Part shown: in pieces, positions 1-11,668 of the stretch
Numbering within the stretch: position 1 is the stretch's first letter
Layout of the letters: each line of letters starts with the position of its first letter
NCBI RefSeq assembly: GCF_024166365.1
Contig: NC_064820.1
Span: 141,256,001-141,320,000, forward strand
Length of the DNA stretch: 64,000 bases
Source of the DNA: Elephas maximus indicus
Taxonomy: Eukaryota; Chordata; Mammalia; Proboscidea; Elephantidae
Reading direction: 5' to 3'
Position numbers and translations under genes: made by a program
Notes under the pieces: generated by a model
The model's input: the letters and a program-made list of their open reading frames with translations, nothing else
Told to the model about the DNA's origin: nothing
The model's database searches: none

Positions 1-336
1 TAGTCAGTTTAATTCTTGTGAATTCCATCTGGCAATGTCCGCACATTTAGTCACTGTATATGTTGTTGAAGAAATGTATTTGTAGTGAATAAGTCATTGG
101 TCTTGCAAAATTCTATCATATAATCTCTCCTGGAATTTCTATCACCAAGGCCATATTTTTCAACTACTGCTCCTTCTTTGTTTCCAGCTTTCACATTCCA
201 ATTACCAGTAATTACAAATGAATCTTGATTGCATGTTTGATCAATTTCAGACTGCAGAAGTTGGTAAAAATCTTCAATTTCTTCATCTTTGGCATGAGTG
301 GTTAGTGCATAAATTTGAATAATAATCTATTAACTG
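1..336 (-). mobile_element. RTE (BovB-like) LINE, endonuclease region, distal half of a split copy
   Basis: The minus strand matches the endonuclease region seen in the fuller copies at 22500-22750 and 60950-61200, including the stretch coding for TGDWN. It runs off the window at position 1. Its proximal half is 2196-2842; the two were separated by the insertion at 346-2186. Joined, they read continuously through the GGAAGACCAGTT motif. The frame is broken, so this is a fossil. Confidence 0.85.
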
Positions 337-345
337 GTCTTCCTT
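337..345. repeat. target-site duplication, left copy
   Basis: GTCTTCCTT here and at 2187-2195 flank the 5'-inverted RTE. Removing the insertion and one copy restores a continuous older RTE. Confidence 0.8.
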
Positions 346-2186
346 ATTGTTGTTAGGTGCTGTCAAGTCGGTTCTCATAGTAACCCTATGCACAACAGAA
401 TGAAACACTGCCCGGCCCTACACCATCCTTATAATTGTTGTTATGCTTGAGCCCATTGTTTCCGCTGCTGTGTCAATCCACTTCATTGAGGGTCTTCCTC
501 TTTTCCACTGACCCTGTACTTTGCCAAGCATGATGTCCTTCTCCAGGGACTGATCCCTCCTGACAACATGTCCAAAGTATGTAAGATGCAGTCTTGCCAT
601 CCCCACTTCTAAGGAGCATTCTGGTTGTACTTCTTCCAAGACAGATTTGTTTGTTCTTTTGGCAATCCATGGTGTATTCAATATTCCTTGCCAATGTCAC
701 GGTTCAAAGGCATCAAGTCTTCGGTCTTCCTTATTCATTGTCCAGCTTTCACATGCATATGGTGTGATTGAAAATACCATGGCTTGGGTCAGGCACACCT
801 TAGTCTTCAAGGTGACATCTTTGTTCTTCAGCACATTAAAGAGGCCCCTTGCAAGAGATTTACCCAATGCAATGTGTCTTTTGATTTCTTGACTGTTGCT
901 TCCATGGCTGTTGATTGTGGATTCAAGTAAAATGAAATCCTTGGCACCTTCAATCTTTTCTCCGTTTATCATGATGTTGCTCATTGGTCCAGTTGTGAGG
1001 ATTCTTGTTTTCTTTATGTTGGGGTGCAATCCATACTGAAGGCTGTGGTCTTTGATCTTCATTCGTAAGTGCTTCAAGTCTTTTTAACTTTCAGCAAGTG
1101 AGGTTATGTCATCTGCATAACAAAGGTTGTTAATGAGTCTTCCTCCAATCCTGATGCCCTGTTCTTCTCGATATAGTCCAGCTTCTTGTATTATTCACTC
1201 AGCATACATATTGAATAGGTATGGTGAAAAGATACAACACTGACACACACCTTTCCTGACTTTAAACCAATCACTATCTACCACGTGTTTGTCAGTTTGT
1301 TGTACTTTGGGGGCTTTTGTGTTGCCGTGGTGCTGGAAGTTATGCCACCATATTCAGATACTAGCAGGATCATCCTTGGAGAACAGGTTCCAGCTGAGCA
1401 TCCAGACTAAGGCAGACTAGGAAGAAGGACCTGGCAGTCTACTTCTGAAAAGCATTAGCCAGTGAAAACCTTATAAATAGCAATGGAACATTGTCTGATA
1501 TAGTGTTGGAAGATGAGCCCTTCAGGTTGGAAGTCCCTCAAAAGATGACTGGGGGAGAGCTGCCTCCTCAAAGTAGAGTTGACCTAAAGGTCGGGGATGG
1601 AGTGAAGCTTTCAGACCATCATTTGCTGATGTGGCATGACTCAAAATGAGAAGAAACAGCTGCAAACATTCATTAATAATCAGAGCCCAACATGTACAAA
1701 GTATGAATCTAGGAAAATTGGAAATCATCAAAAATGAAATGGAATACATAAACATCAATATCCTAGGCATTAGCGAGCTGAAGTGGACTGGTATTGAACA
1801 TTTTGAATTGGACAATCATAGTCTACTATGCTGGGAATGACAACTTGAAGAGGGATGATTTTGCATTCATTGTCACAAAGAACATTTCAAGATCTATCCT
1901 AAAGTATAACACTGTCAGTGATAGGATAATATCCATATGCCTACAAGGAAGACCAGTTAATATGACTATTATTCAAATTTACGCACCAACCACTAAGGCC
2001 AAAGCTGAAGAGTAGAAGATTTTTATCAGCTGCTGCAGTCTGATATTGATTAAACATGCAATCAGGATGCATTGATAATTACTGGTGATTGGAATGCAAA
2101 AGTTGGAAACAAAGAAGAAGGATCAGTAGTTGGAAAATATGGCCTTGGTGATAGAAACAATGCCAAAGGTCGAATGATAGAATTTT
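346..2186 (-). mobile_element. RTE (BovB-like) LINE with inverted 5' segment, inserted into an older RTE
   Basis: Minus-strand 3' half (about 346-1280): the 3' terminus is the TTGTTGTTAGGTGC motif at 346, the reverse of the family end CACCTAACAACAA. At about 1280 the orientation flips, and 1286-2186 is the plus-strand 5' end, starting near CACGTG and running through the 5' UTR into the endonuclease. The unit is bounded by GTCTTCCTT at 337-345 and 2187-2195, so it arrived as one insertion. Joining a 3' segment to an inverted 5' segment is the known product of twin priming during target-primed reverse transcription. Reading frames are broken (open pieces at 697-1077 minus and 1646-2015 plus), so no protein is expected. 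Confidence 0.85.
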
Positions 2187-2195
2187 GTCTTCCTT
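2187..2195. repeat. target-site duplication, right copy
   Basis: Second copy of GTCTTCCTT; see 337-345. Confidence 0.8.
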
Positions 2196-2842
2196 TTAGG
2201 CCTATTGATATCATTCTATCATGGATAGCATTGTATTTCAGGATAGACCTTGCAATGTTCTTTTTGACAATGAATGCAATGTCTTTCCTCTTCAACTTGT
2301 CATTCTTGTCATTGTAGACCATATATATGATTGTCTGATTCAAAATGGCCATTTCAGCTCAGTAATGTCTAGGATATCAATCTTCTAGCTTTCCATTTCA
2401 TTTTGACAACTTCCAATGTTTCTTGATTCATACTTCATACATTCCACGTTTTGATTATTAATGGATGTTTACAGCTGTTTCTTCTCATTTTGAGTCATGC
2501 CATATCAGCAAATGAAGGTCCCAAATGCTTTACTCCATCCACATCATTAAGGTTGATTCGACTTTGAGGAGGCAGCTCTTCTCCAGTCATATTTTAAGTA
2601 CCTTCTAACCTGAGTGGCTCAACTTCTGGCACTATATCAGACTATTCACAAGGTTTTCACTGGCCAATTTTTTCAGATGTAAATCTCCAGGTCCTTCTTC
2701 CCAGTCCATCTTAGTATGGATGCTCCCCTGAAATCTTTCCACCGTGGGTGACTCTGCTGGTAGTTGAAATACCAGTGGTGTGGCTTCCAGGGTCACAGCA
2801 ACACTGAAGCCACCAATAGTAGGACAAACTGACAGAAGAGTG
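2196..2842 (-). mobile_element. RTE (BovB-like) LINE, 5' end, proximal half of a split copy
   Basis: Minus-strand 5' end of the same family. The terminus near 2842 reads back as CAGTTTGTCCTACT, the start seen in other copies. It contains the 5' UTR and the first part of the endonuclease region and ends at the GGAAGAC motif, where the younger insertion begins. It continues in 1-336. It is degenerate, with a 13-base deletion near 2640 relative to the copy at 22020. Confidence 0.85.
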
Positions 2843-5024
2843 GTGAAAGAGTGTATAGACTGCACGTATACTTTGAGAACTAGGCATGACAGGGCCTTGC
2901 TTTGCTTGCTCTGATGTAAATCGGCATTTATCTCAAAGAGGGGCAAAAGATGAGTTTCCTGGGAGTTTTCCCTTGGCTTGGAGTTAGCCTTACATAGTGC
3001 TTATCACAGTTTATAATTACATATTGATTGTATTTATATCTTTTTAACATCTTTATGCTCCTTAAGGCAGGGGTGATGATTCTCATTCTTATTACTATTT
3101 ATAGTATTTATTTTTCTCTCCCCACACTATGGTTACTATTTGTACACCTAGCATAGATGACATGAACTATATACTTATATATGGAGTCACAGAGATTGTA
3201 TCTGTTTGTAAGAACCTTAGTACTTGGAGATGTTCTAGAGTTGAATTAAATTTTATTGCGTATCTTGGGAGCATTTTTATTCTCCCTAGGGTTCTTGGTA
3301 TGGGTTTATACCAGAAATTCTTTTTAGTTCACAGTAGAAAAACTCTAGAAAAAGTAATATATCTATAAGCCCAATTAAAAGAAAGTTTCTAATCAAAAGC
3401 ACTTTCATATAATTAGCATTTCAGAGTTGAAAACTGACAGATATTCATTTTGGGTCTTTTTTTTTTTTTTTTTTGCTCATCAGATAACAGATAATAGAGC
3501 CATTATAGAAGAACAAATATCCATGGAAAATTTTTATCAACATTATTTCAAAACAAGGTGGTATTTTTATGACTTAAATGTAAACAAATCAAATTTATTA
3601 TATGTATACAATTTCTTCTAAAATACCTACAGTATCAAAGAGAAATAGGAAAAGACTCAAACCAAAAAACTTTATTAAAGTCAGAGTACAATGAGACACA
3701 AACAGCAAAGATTTCACTGAAATGTGCTTCATAAATATCAGATTCCAATTCAAAGTTTTTGGTCCTTAAGTATTCAATGGTTAACCAGCGAAATAAAATC
3801 TACCGGTCAAGCACGTTTTGATTACCAAAGAGCGCTGTCTTTTGTTGGTAGTGTTCTGAATATTTGTATTCATTCTTTTATTTTGCAGTATCTTTTGCAG
3901 CATTATTATTGTTTGTTTATTTTGCTTACTTTTACTAATAGGAAGCTATCATAGCTGCTTTTACAATAGCATATTCATGTTCCGTGATTTACCCTTAAAG
4001 AAGGGGGAGAAGGAAGGTGAGAGTGAGGAAAAAAAAATCCTTTCTCTTCTATGAATTAGTAATGGTTTATGAACTACGTTTGTGACGTCACTCTCTGGGA
4101 AAGGGACTTAATTATACCCCCCGTTCTTTTTATTTCCATGGAAAGATGTTGAAATAAAAGAGAAGTTGGTATGGTATTTAATTCTACTTTACTTCCTAAT
4201 ATCTACATTTGCATGTATAAATATAAACCTGATATCATAAAAAGTTCCCATAAGTTAATTGAGAGCAATAGATGGAAAAGTTTATAGAGAATTTACCAAT
4301 GTCTTTTGTGCTTTGCATTTATGGGCCATAGTTTCTTGAGTTTTAAGTCTATTTCAAAACCCTGTGCATGTAGGTTTGTATTTGAAGATTCTCTGAGTGA
4401 GATGGGGAACATCAAGAGAAGTGGACAGAAGTAGGAGATATGATCATGCAAAAAATGTGGGCGTATTTATTGGTGGTTTTGAGGGCTAAGTAGATCTTTG
4501 AGTGCCCAATTATTTTCTAAACAGTTTGCAAGACTTTACTAAACCCAGCAGTGTTTTTGTAGGTATGCAACTCAGTAAAATTTTACTTTTGATTTACTGG
4601 CTGAGGCAAAATAGACCATAATATTTCTTGTGACAAGCTATCCAAGTCTCTTAATTGTCTTACTTCTTGCTTCCCCCCCCCCGTAGGGGTATTACATAAA
4701 GATTACATGCAATAATTTTAAGTACTTTGAAAACACTATAATGCTATACAGTGCTAAACAAATACATACAATTGGATTTATCATTATTACCCTATTTCAT
4801 CAATTCTAAGACTTACTTTTTTAATATTTATAAATCTCTGAGATTGGAGTATAAATTACAATCTATGATGTCTCACATTTATAATTATAGTGTCTTGTGT
4901 TCTCTTTCTTTCTTTCAGATATTCTCAGTCCTGGCCAGGCTAAATCACCTAGCCTGTATTTTGTTATATTCGGTTTTGCATTTAAACTCTAAAACACTAA
5001 TGCCTGGGTTCTATCACTAGGTTT
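2843..5024. other. AT-rich non-coding DNA, no gene seen
   Basis: I see no coding region or clear repeat family. Simple runs include poly-T at about 3458-3474 and a C-run at about 4674-4682. Short open frames (for example 3129-3368 and 4751-5020) are AT-rich and lack family motifs. Confidence 0.6.
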
Positions 5025-5029
5025 TCGGA

Positions 5030-5124
5030 TTTAATCGGTTTGCACTAGATCCTGGGCATTTGATCTTTTTAAAAGCTCCCAGGTGATTCTAACGCACAGC
5101 CAGGATTGAGAACTACTAGTCTAA
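5030..5124 (+). mobile_element. MER5A-like hAT-Charlie fragment
   Basis: Carries the typical MER5A ending: CCAGGTGATTCT, then a GAACTACTAG-like stretch. It is an old non-autonomous DNA transposon fragment. Confidence 0.6.
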
Positions 5125-5151
5125 GTAATTGAGAGTTGATGACATATAAAA

Positions 5152-5300
5152 TAGTGATTTCTAAAACCGGCTGATTAGCAAATCACTTGGGAGATTTTTA
5201 AAAAGATAACAATTACTGAGTCTCTTTGCCAGAGACTGATTCAGTAGGTTTAATTTGAGGCCTTGGAATCAGTATTTTAAAACTCTGATTCTGACACACA
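5152..5300 (+). mobile_element. MER5A-like hAT-Charlie fragment
   Basis: Order of motifs fits MER5A: GCAAATCACTTGGG, then GACTGATTCAGTAGG, then a TCAGTATTTTAA and CTCTGATTCTGA stretch. It lies just downstream of another MER5A piece. Confidence 0.55.
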
Positions 5301-6586
5301 GTTTTCACTGATGTTACAGCCCCTTATTACCCACTGTGTACTCCCAGGAAAATGGTGAGCAGATGTTATACTTCAGGTATACCTCCAATAGCTGTCTTCT
5401 TGTAAACTTCACAACCCTCCCCCTTTTAAAACTGCATGGAAACACATCTGGATTACCTCAGAGGAATGTTCCTGAAAATGCTTCTCCAGAATTACTTCTG
5501 GGTTTAGGGAGTGGCTTCTTAGGGTACTTAGTCCATTTTGTTGTCTACCACAGGAATTGATTCATCTGCTCTAAGCCTGTTGCTGTGGAAAAATTAACGT
5601 TCTCTTTTGCCTTGTAACTGTCTTTCTCTTACAGGGTCTAAAAGCCAAATGGTGTAAAATCTTCCCAAGTAAATAAGAATAGACACAGTTATGAGGTTTT
5701 TTGGTTGTTGTTGTTTTCTTGTCAAGATTTCTCACTAATAGTAACAGGTGAAGAACAACAACAGCAGCAAAAATTTAGCAAAATTCACCAAGGCTTAAAG
5801 TGCAAAATAATGGCTATCCAAGTCTTTGAAGTGTTAACTTCTAAACCAATCTTCTTTACTCTCTTTTAACTTCTCTTGGGAATTAGAAACAGTCAGGCAA
5901 GGCCTCTAGTTACCTTTTTTATTTCTGGAACTAATACACTGGCACTCTCTAACCTCTAAAATCCCGTTTTTCATATTCACTTGTCTTCTGTTTTATCCTA
6001 ATTCCCATAGTTGGAGGCAAACAAATCTAACACCCTGGATACTTAGTTTGGACCAAGGAAGTGAGACAGTTTATCTTATTAGAATATACTAAAATTGAAA
6101 TTTTAATGCCACTGAACTTACATAATACCAGGAAAGTCACTTTAAGTTGATCTCAGGTTAAGTAGAGCTCTGATGGATCCCACATCAGGGGGGCATTTAG
6201 TTTAATGTACTGTTGGACCCATCAGCATAGTACAAGATTTGTTTGACGTGACTCCTGGGTACTAGCTTTCCTCTTTCCTGCCTTTTCCAGCAATCAGTGT
6301 CAAACCTCATGTTCATGGATGTTTGATTTTGATTAAAGACAAGTGGGAGACTTGATTAAAGCATGCTAAAACTACTCGCATTGACACTGTGTCTCATACA
6401 CAAAGAAATTTCAAGGAAGGTTGGCTGTCTGACTTTTAAGTTTCAAAATATGTTAATTATTGTGTGTAAATAAAGCAACCAATTTTATATCGTGTGTAAA
6501 TAAAGCAACCTAGCCTGAAAGTTTGCCTTCCTTCATTTTTTTCCCCTTTCTAAGGCTCTGAATTTTCAGGCTTCCTAATTTGAGAA
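5301..6586. other. non-coding DNA, no gene seen
   Basis: No supported gene. The only structure noted is a 19-base direct repeat, GTGTGTAAATAAAGCAACC, at 6462-6480 and 6492-6510. Confidence 0.6.
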
Positions 6587-6790
6587 GGAGCCCTGGTGGC
6601 ACAGTGATTAAAAGGTCAGCTGCTAAGCAAAAGGTTGGCAGTTGGAACCCACCAGATGCTCAGAGAGAGAAAGATGTGGCAGTCTATCTCCCTAAAGACT
6701 GCAACCTTGGAAACCCTACGGGCACTTCTACTCTGTCCTATAGAGTCGCTATAAGTTGGAATTGACTCGACACCAACGGGTTAGTTTGAG
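6587..6790 (+). mobile_element. afrotherian tRNA-derived SINE, long form
   Basis: Begins with the SINE head GGAGCCCTGGTGGCACAG, with the Pol III A-box-like TGGCACAGTGATTA and a B-box-like GTTGGAACCC. It contains the extra internal segment AGAGAGAAAGATGTGGCAGT that marks the long form. It ends with GTCGCTATAAGTTGGAATTG and CTCGACACCAACGGG, the tail shared with the RTE 3' end. Confidence 0.9.
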
Positions 6791-9558
6791 AATAGATTAA
6801 AAGAGTATTAAGAAGGTGTGCTAGAGAAAATATCTGTACAATAAATAGGCCACAGGTTACAAGAATATGGCATCTCCTAATGAAGTTTCATGTAGGTAGG
6901 GTATGAAGAGATTTCCAAAGGAGAATGGGCTTTGTTGACATCAGTTATTATCCACGTATGCTTTACAATTTACAAAAAGAATTTACAATGGAAACATTTT
7001 TACTTAGCATTGTTTTTGTTTTATTCTTAGTAGAAGACTTAAGTGATATAATTTATAATATACACATAATATATTCCTATAAGATAATGATGTATCCATA
7101 AGCTTCCGTTTTGTCTGGTGCAGAATTCATATATATGCTCAGTATTTTAGTGTGGTGTAAATAATTATAGAAGTATAATCTTCTGTTAGTTGATACTCTT
7201 GTTGGTGCCTCTCTTATAACACGTGTCGTTCATAGGCACCCGCTTTATTACAGAAGAGCAATTACATGTACAATAGCTCCCTTGGAGTTTCTGCTTTTAA
7301 TCTCAGGCTAAGAAACCTACTGTTGCTTATAGCAATGTCATTTCATCTCAAAGACTCACAGACACTGTAAGACATGAGGCACTATGTCATTTTTGATTCT
7401 GCTTTAGATGTTAGGGAATAGATTAGTTTCTGGAGAGAGATTGCATTATTCAGGTCAAGCCCTGAGTGCCTTTAAAATGCCATTGTTGGTACTCAGGAGA
7501 ATTGAAAAATGGTCCCTAGAGAAGCTCTTTTTGCCATTCATGATCCTCTTTGAGATGACGCTACACTTATGGCTTTTCTTTGAGAGAAAGATTCTGGAAG
7601 ACCATCAGTGGTCTAGGACCTCAGGGCTGGAGACATTGTCATTTTAATCCCAGAATTAAGCAGATGTGACAGTGATTGACATTTTCAAGAAACTAAACAT
7701 GACATCAGTGGTAGATCTGGGCCACAGAGCCATAAAGAAGATTGAATGGCCTACTTGTTCCATACACTATAATTTAGTTCTCGGAGTTGATACTTCCTGC
7801 TGCCTGTCTTGCTTGCCAGTTTATTAAAGTAGGCATTGGCTTTGTTAATTCAATATGTTTTCTCTGTATTTATTAGTGCTTTGTTTTGTTTTGCTAAGGT
7901 GGCAAAATTTCTTTACAGTTTTTAACTGTCTCATCAGTAAAAAGTACTTTACGATGTAAACTGGATTTGGCTGGGAGTTGGCCAATGAGTAAAAATTGAT
8001 TTTGGACATAAATATTGGCTGAGGTATGAATTATGCATTATTTTAAAAAATATTGTTCTACCGTGTGATACAAATATGTAAAACAATCAATAGAATGCCC
8101 TGTTCAAGTCAACTAAATCAATATATGTATGATTGGTAATTAATATGTGCCTACTTTTTTAACATGTGTAAATATTTAGCATACGTATAAAAGGGGTGAT
8201 CTTAGTTTAGAAAATACAAATATACGGTTGATATGCCAAAGCTTACGTATGCTTAATGATTAGAGGATTATATAACTGAGAATATCATTAATTATCACAA
8301 TACCATATTTATTGATGCTAATTTTTTCACATTTTCTGAAATTGGGTTGTGGTGTGTATTTGTCACGCATATGTAATCTCATAGTATCTGTCTCTGTCTC
8401 CCTGCTCTTAATCACTGAGCTCTAACAAGCTGTTACTAAATTTATGATTTGTTTTCCAGCCAATGTTGTCTTATGATATGCTGGGTGATAATGACAATAA
8501 ATTCTGTGGGAGGTCAAAAACAGAAAACTACATCACTGAACTAAAAATATTAAAGTAGGCTTTGCAGAAAAATCCAGGACATGAGGTATAGAAATGGTTT
8601 TGACAAGGGCAGAAAAGGAGAGTAGCTTCTCCAGGCAAGGAACAAAAACATAATCAAAAGCGTTGAATGCAGGAAATGAACATGCTATGATTGGATGATG
8701 TAGAGACGGATGACCTGAAGGACAAGGTGACTGTACAGGAGTCATAGAGATAATTCAAAGATGAAGTAGGACCTGATAATGGAGTATGTGCTTGAATTTA
8801 CAGAAGAGGATGTTAGACTCATTTGATAGATTAAGAGAAAATTTTTTACAGACTTCTGAACAGAGGAGCAGCACAGTGAAGCAGTTTCCAACTCTATTGC
8901 TCATGTGTGAGGCTGGAACAAGCTGTTGGAAGATGTGTCAGGACACAGAACACAGAAGATATGTATGGATTCATATACACATTTTAAGGAAGAAAGAGCA
9001 GCAGAGAAGACTGAAAAGCCTGTAAGGTCCATTTCAGGTCAAAAGCTTGTGAACAGTGGGCATGTGGGGCCTAATCCCTTGGTAGGATATGATGTAAATG
9101 TTAAAGTAAAGGGGAAGGTATCTAAGAACTTGACACTGGACTGAACATTCACATCATTTCAGCTTCCAAGTGTGTGCTAAATCGAAGGAAAAGGTGACAA
9201 AACAGAGAACACAAAGAACAGGAAGTTAGTTAAGGCATGCTTTTTACACATATGTTAGACCTAAACCTTTACCATATTAGTATAGTTCAGTTTAGATAAA
9301 AGGAGAGAAACCAGAAACGTATCAAACTGAGTAAGCAGATCTTGGCTCCTTGAAGACTGCTACTATAGGTTATTCTCTTTTTTTTCAATTAAAATTATAC
9401 TTTGAATCTTGAACTCACTGTGTGTGTACGTGTTAAGCAAATGAAGGAAGTCTTGTTGTAGTTTAGTAATTGAATAAAGTTTGGATTCAAAACAAAAATG
9501 ACTCCCAGGTTTTGAATGGGATGATTGAAGGGTGGGGAGAAATGTATAGTGAAATAGA
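6791..9558. other. AT-rich non-coding DNA, no gene seen
   Basis: Nothing coding or clearly repetitive is recognised. Short open frames such as 7408-7647 and 8786-9025 show no family motifs. Confidence 0.55.
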
Positions 9559-10071
9559 GTGGTAGGAAAAATAGTGTCCCCCCCACCAAAAAAAATGTCT
9601 AATCCTCAGAAACTGAATATGTTAGGTTACACAGAAAAGTGGAATTCAGGTTTCAGGTAGAATTAAGGTTGCTGACCTTAATCAGCTGACCTTAAAATTT
9701 GGAAATTAGCCTGTATTATTCAAGTGGACCCAATGTCATTCTAAAGGTCCTTAAAATGTGAAAGGGAGAAGTAGACATCTTTGTGTCATAGAGTTGTGAT
9801 GTGAGAAAGACTCAAGAGGCCATCACTGACTTTAAGACAGAAGATGGGCATAAACTAAGGAAAGTGGACACTCTCTATTATCTGGGAAAGGCAAGAAAAC
9901 AGATTCTTTCCTAGATCTTCCAGAAGGAACTAGCCCTGTAGACCTCTTGATTTTAGCCCAGTGAGACTCATTTTTGATTTCTCACTCTAAAACGGTAAGA
10001 GAATAAATTTGTGTTGTTCCAAGCCTCTAAATTTGTAGTAATTTGTTACAGCAGCCATAGAAATTAATACA
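9559..10071 (+). mobile_element. MaLR-type LTR (MLT1-like), solitary
   Basis: Matches the usual MaLR LTR order: a ...ATAGTGTCCCCCC start, AATCCTCAGAAACTG, GTGGACCCAATGTCATTC, and the end ...CTAAATTTGTAGTAATTTG, TTACAGCAGCCATAG, AAATTAATACA. No internal region is present, so it is a solo LTR of an ancient retrotransposon. Confidence 0.75.
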
Positions 10072-10098
10072 AGTAGGTGATGGAGGAAGGAGATTAAG

Positions 10099-10235
10099 TT
10101 AGCATTTAGTAGCGGGAAAGGCACTAGCTTTGATATTGGGAATACTGACTCTGATTATCTAGCTGTGGAGCCTTGGGGAAATTGTTTAACTTCTTTGGGT
10201 GCCGGTGTCCTCAGTGATCATTCCTAGCATCCAGA
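10099..10235 (+). mobile_element. MIR SINE fragment
   Basis: Contains the MIR core order: GAATACTGACTCTG, then GAGCCTTGGGGAAATTG, TTTAACTTCTTTGGGTG and a CTCAGTGATC-like end. Old and diverged. Confidence 0.6.
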
Positions 10236-10751
10236 AAGACTTGCTTTTGGTTTAGTTGATACCTCTCTGACTGTCCTTTCTCTGATTCTCTTTCCTTCTC
10301 TTCACTCCTAAATTGCTTTATGTTCGCCGGTGTTCTGACATGGCTCATTTCTGATTTCTTTGCAATGGGTTAACTCTTATAATATAGTGGTATCAACTGT
10401 TACATATTTTTTTCATAGAAATATGTTCTAAATACTAATATATAGTAAGTTTTTGTTATTTTAAAATTAATTCATAAGCATTTTTCTCAGTTTTAATTTC
10501 TAATGTGGTAAATACTAATATAGTCCATGTTTAAAAAAAAAAATGTTTGGAGTCTTTAAAAATTTTTAATGTGTAAAGGGATCCTGAGATCAAAATGCTA
10601 AAGAATCACTGAGCTGGCTAACCTGCATTAATATATAGACTACATGTGGACCGGAGGGCCCACCACCTGGTTCTATAAGAGAAGAGCTCTTCTCTCATCT
10701 GCATCCAGAAGCATCTTGAAAAAGAGGAGAGTGAAGATGCTTTGAGAGGAG

Positions 10752-10913
10752 GAAAAAAACCCATCACCGCCGAGTTGAATCCGAATCATAGCGACCCTAC
10801 AGGACAGAGTAGAACTGCCCCATAGCGTTTCCAAGGAGCGCCTGGTGGGTTTGAACTGCCGACCTTTTGGGTAACAGCCATAGCACTTTACCAGTATGCC
10901 ACCAGGGTTTCCA
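10752..10913 (-). mobile_element. afrotherian tRNA-derived SINE, short form
   Basis: Reverse orientation: the tail is at 10752 (AAACCCATCACCGCCGAGTT) and the head is ACCAGGGTTTCC at about 10903-10912. It lacks the long-form internal segment. TGAGAGGAG at 10743-10751 and 10914-10922 is the likely target-site duplication. Confidence 0.88.
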
Positions 10914-11254
10914 TGAGAGGAGAAAAGCCATTCTCATTTTGAATATGAACTTTTAAGTGACTGAGTGTCAATCTGAGAAAGTCTGTCTTAAACCAGAAGG
11001 GACCAAGCTCCCTTTAGTTGTCAAGGTTAAGCGTACCTACCTTCCTTTCTCATTCCCTTTGTCTTCAGCAAGAACAGGGAAATCAGAACAGAATAAAATC
11101 AGTTATAGAAAAAAAAAGTACTAGCACTTCCATTTTATAAACGGAAAAATTGAGGTTCAGATACTATTAACGTCATTTCCTGTTTCAGTAGCTCCACATT
11201 TCCTTCTGAGTAGTGTTTAAATTCCTTCTCTGTGTCCTATAAAATTTTGCATGC

Positions 11255-11668
11255 ATGCTGTCTTATTTATCTAGTGCTGCTATAGCAGAAATACCACAAG
11301 TGGGTGGTTTTAACAAACAGCTCACTGTTTAGGAGGTTAGAAGTCCAAATTCAGGATGCCATCTCTCGGGAAAGGCTTTCTTTTTATGTCTGCTCTGGTA
11401 AAATGTTCTCCTTGTCTCTTTCACCCTTCTGCACCTTCATGTGGCTTGGAATCTCTCTTCCTCTGTCTCTGCTTGCTAGCTTGCTTTTAATGTCTGTTAT
11501 ATCTCAGAAGACACTGACTCAAGATATAAAAAAAAAAAAAACCCTACACTAATCCTGTCTCATTAACATAACAAAGACAACCTATTCCCAAATGATATTA
11601 TAACCACAGGCATAGAGGTTACGATTTGCAACTCATATTTTGGGGGAACATAATTCAATCCATAGCAT
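11255..11668 (-). mobile_element. MaLR-type LTR (MST/MLT1-like), reverse orientation
   Basis: Read on the minus strand it starts TGCTATGGATTGAATTATGT, continues CCCCCAAAATATGAG, and ends with CCACCCACTTGTGGTATTTC, TGCTATAGCAGCACTAG. This is the MaLR LTR layout. A short A-run at about 11528-11540 is internal. Confidence 0.7.

Noticed and set aside
5336..5560. 74-codon plus-strand frame
   Set aside because: No recognised domain, no splice sites or conservation evidence; ordinary chance frame.
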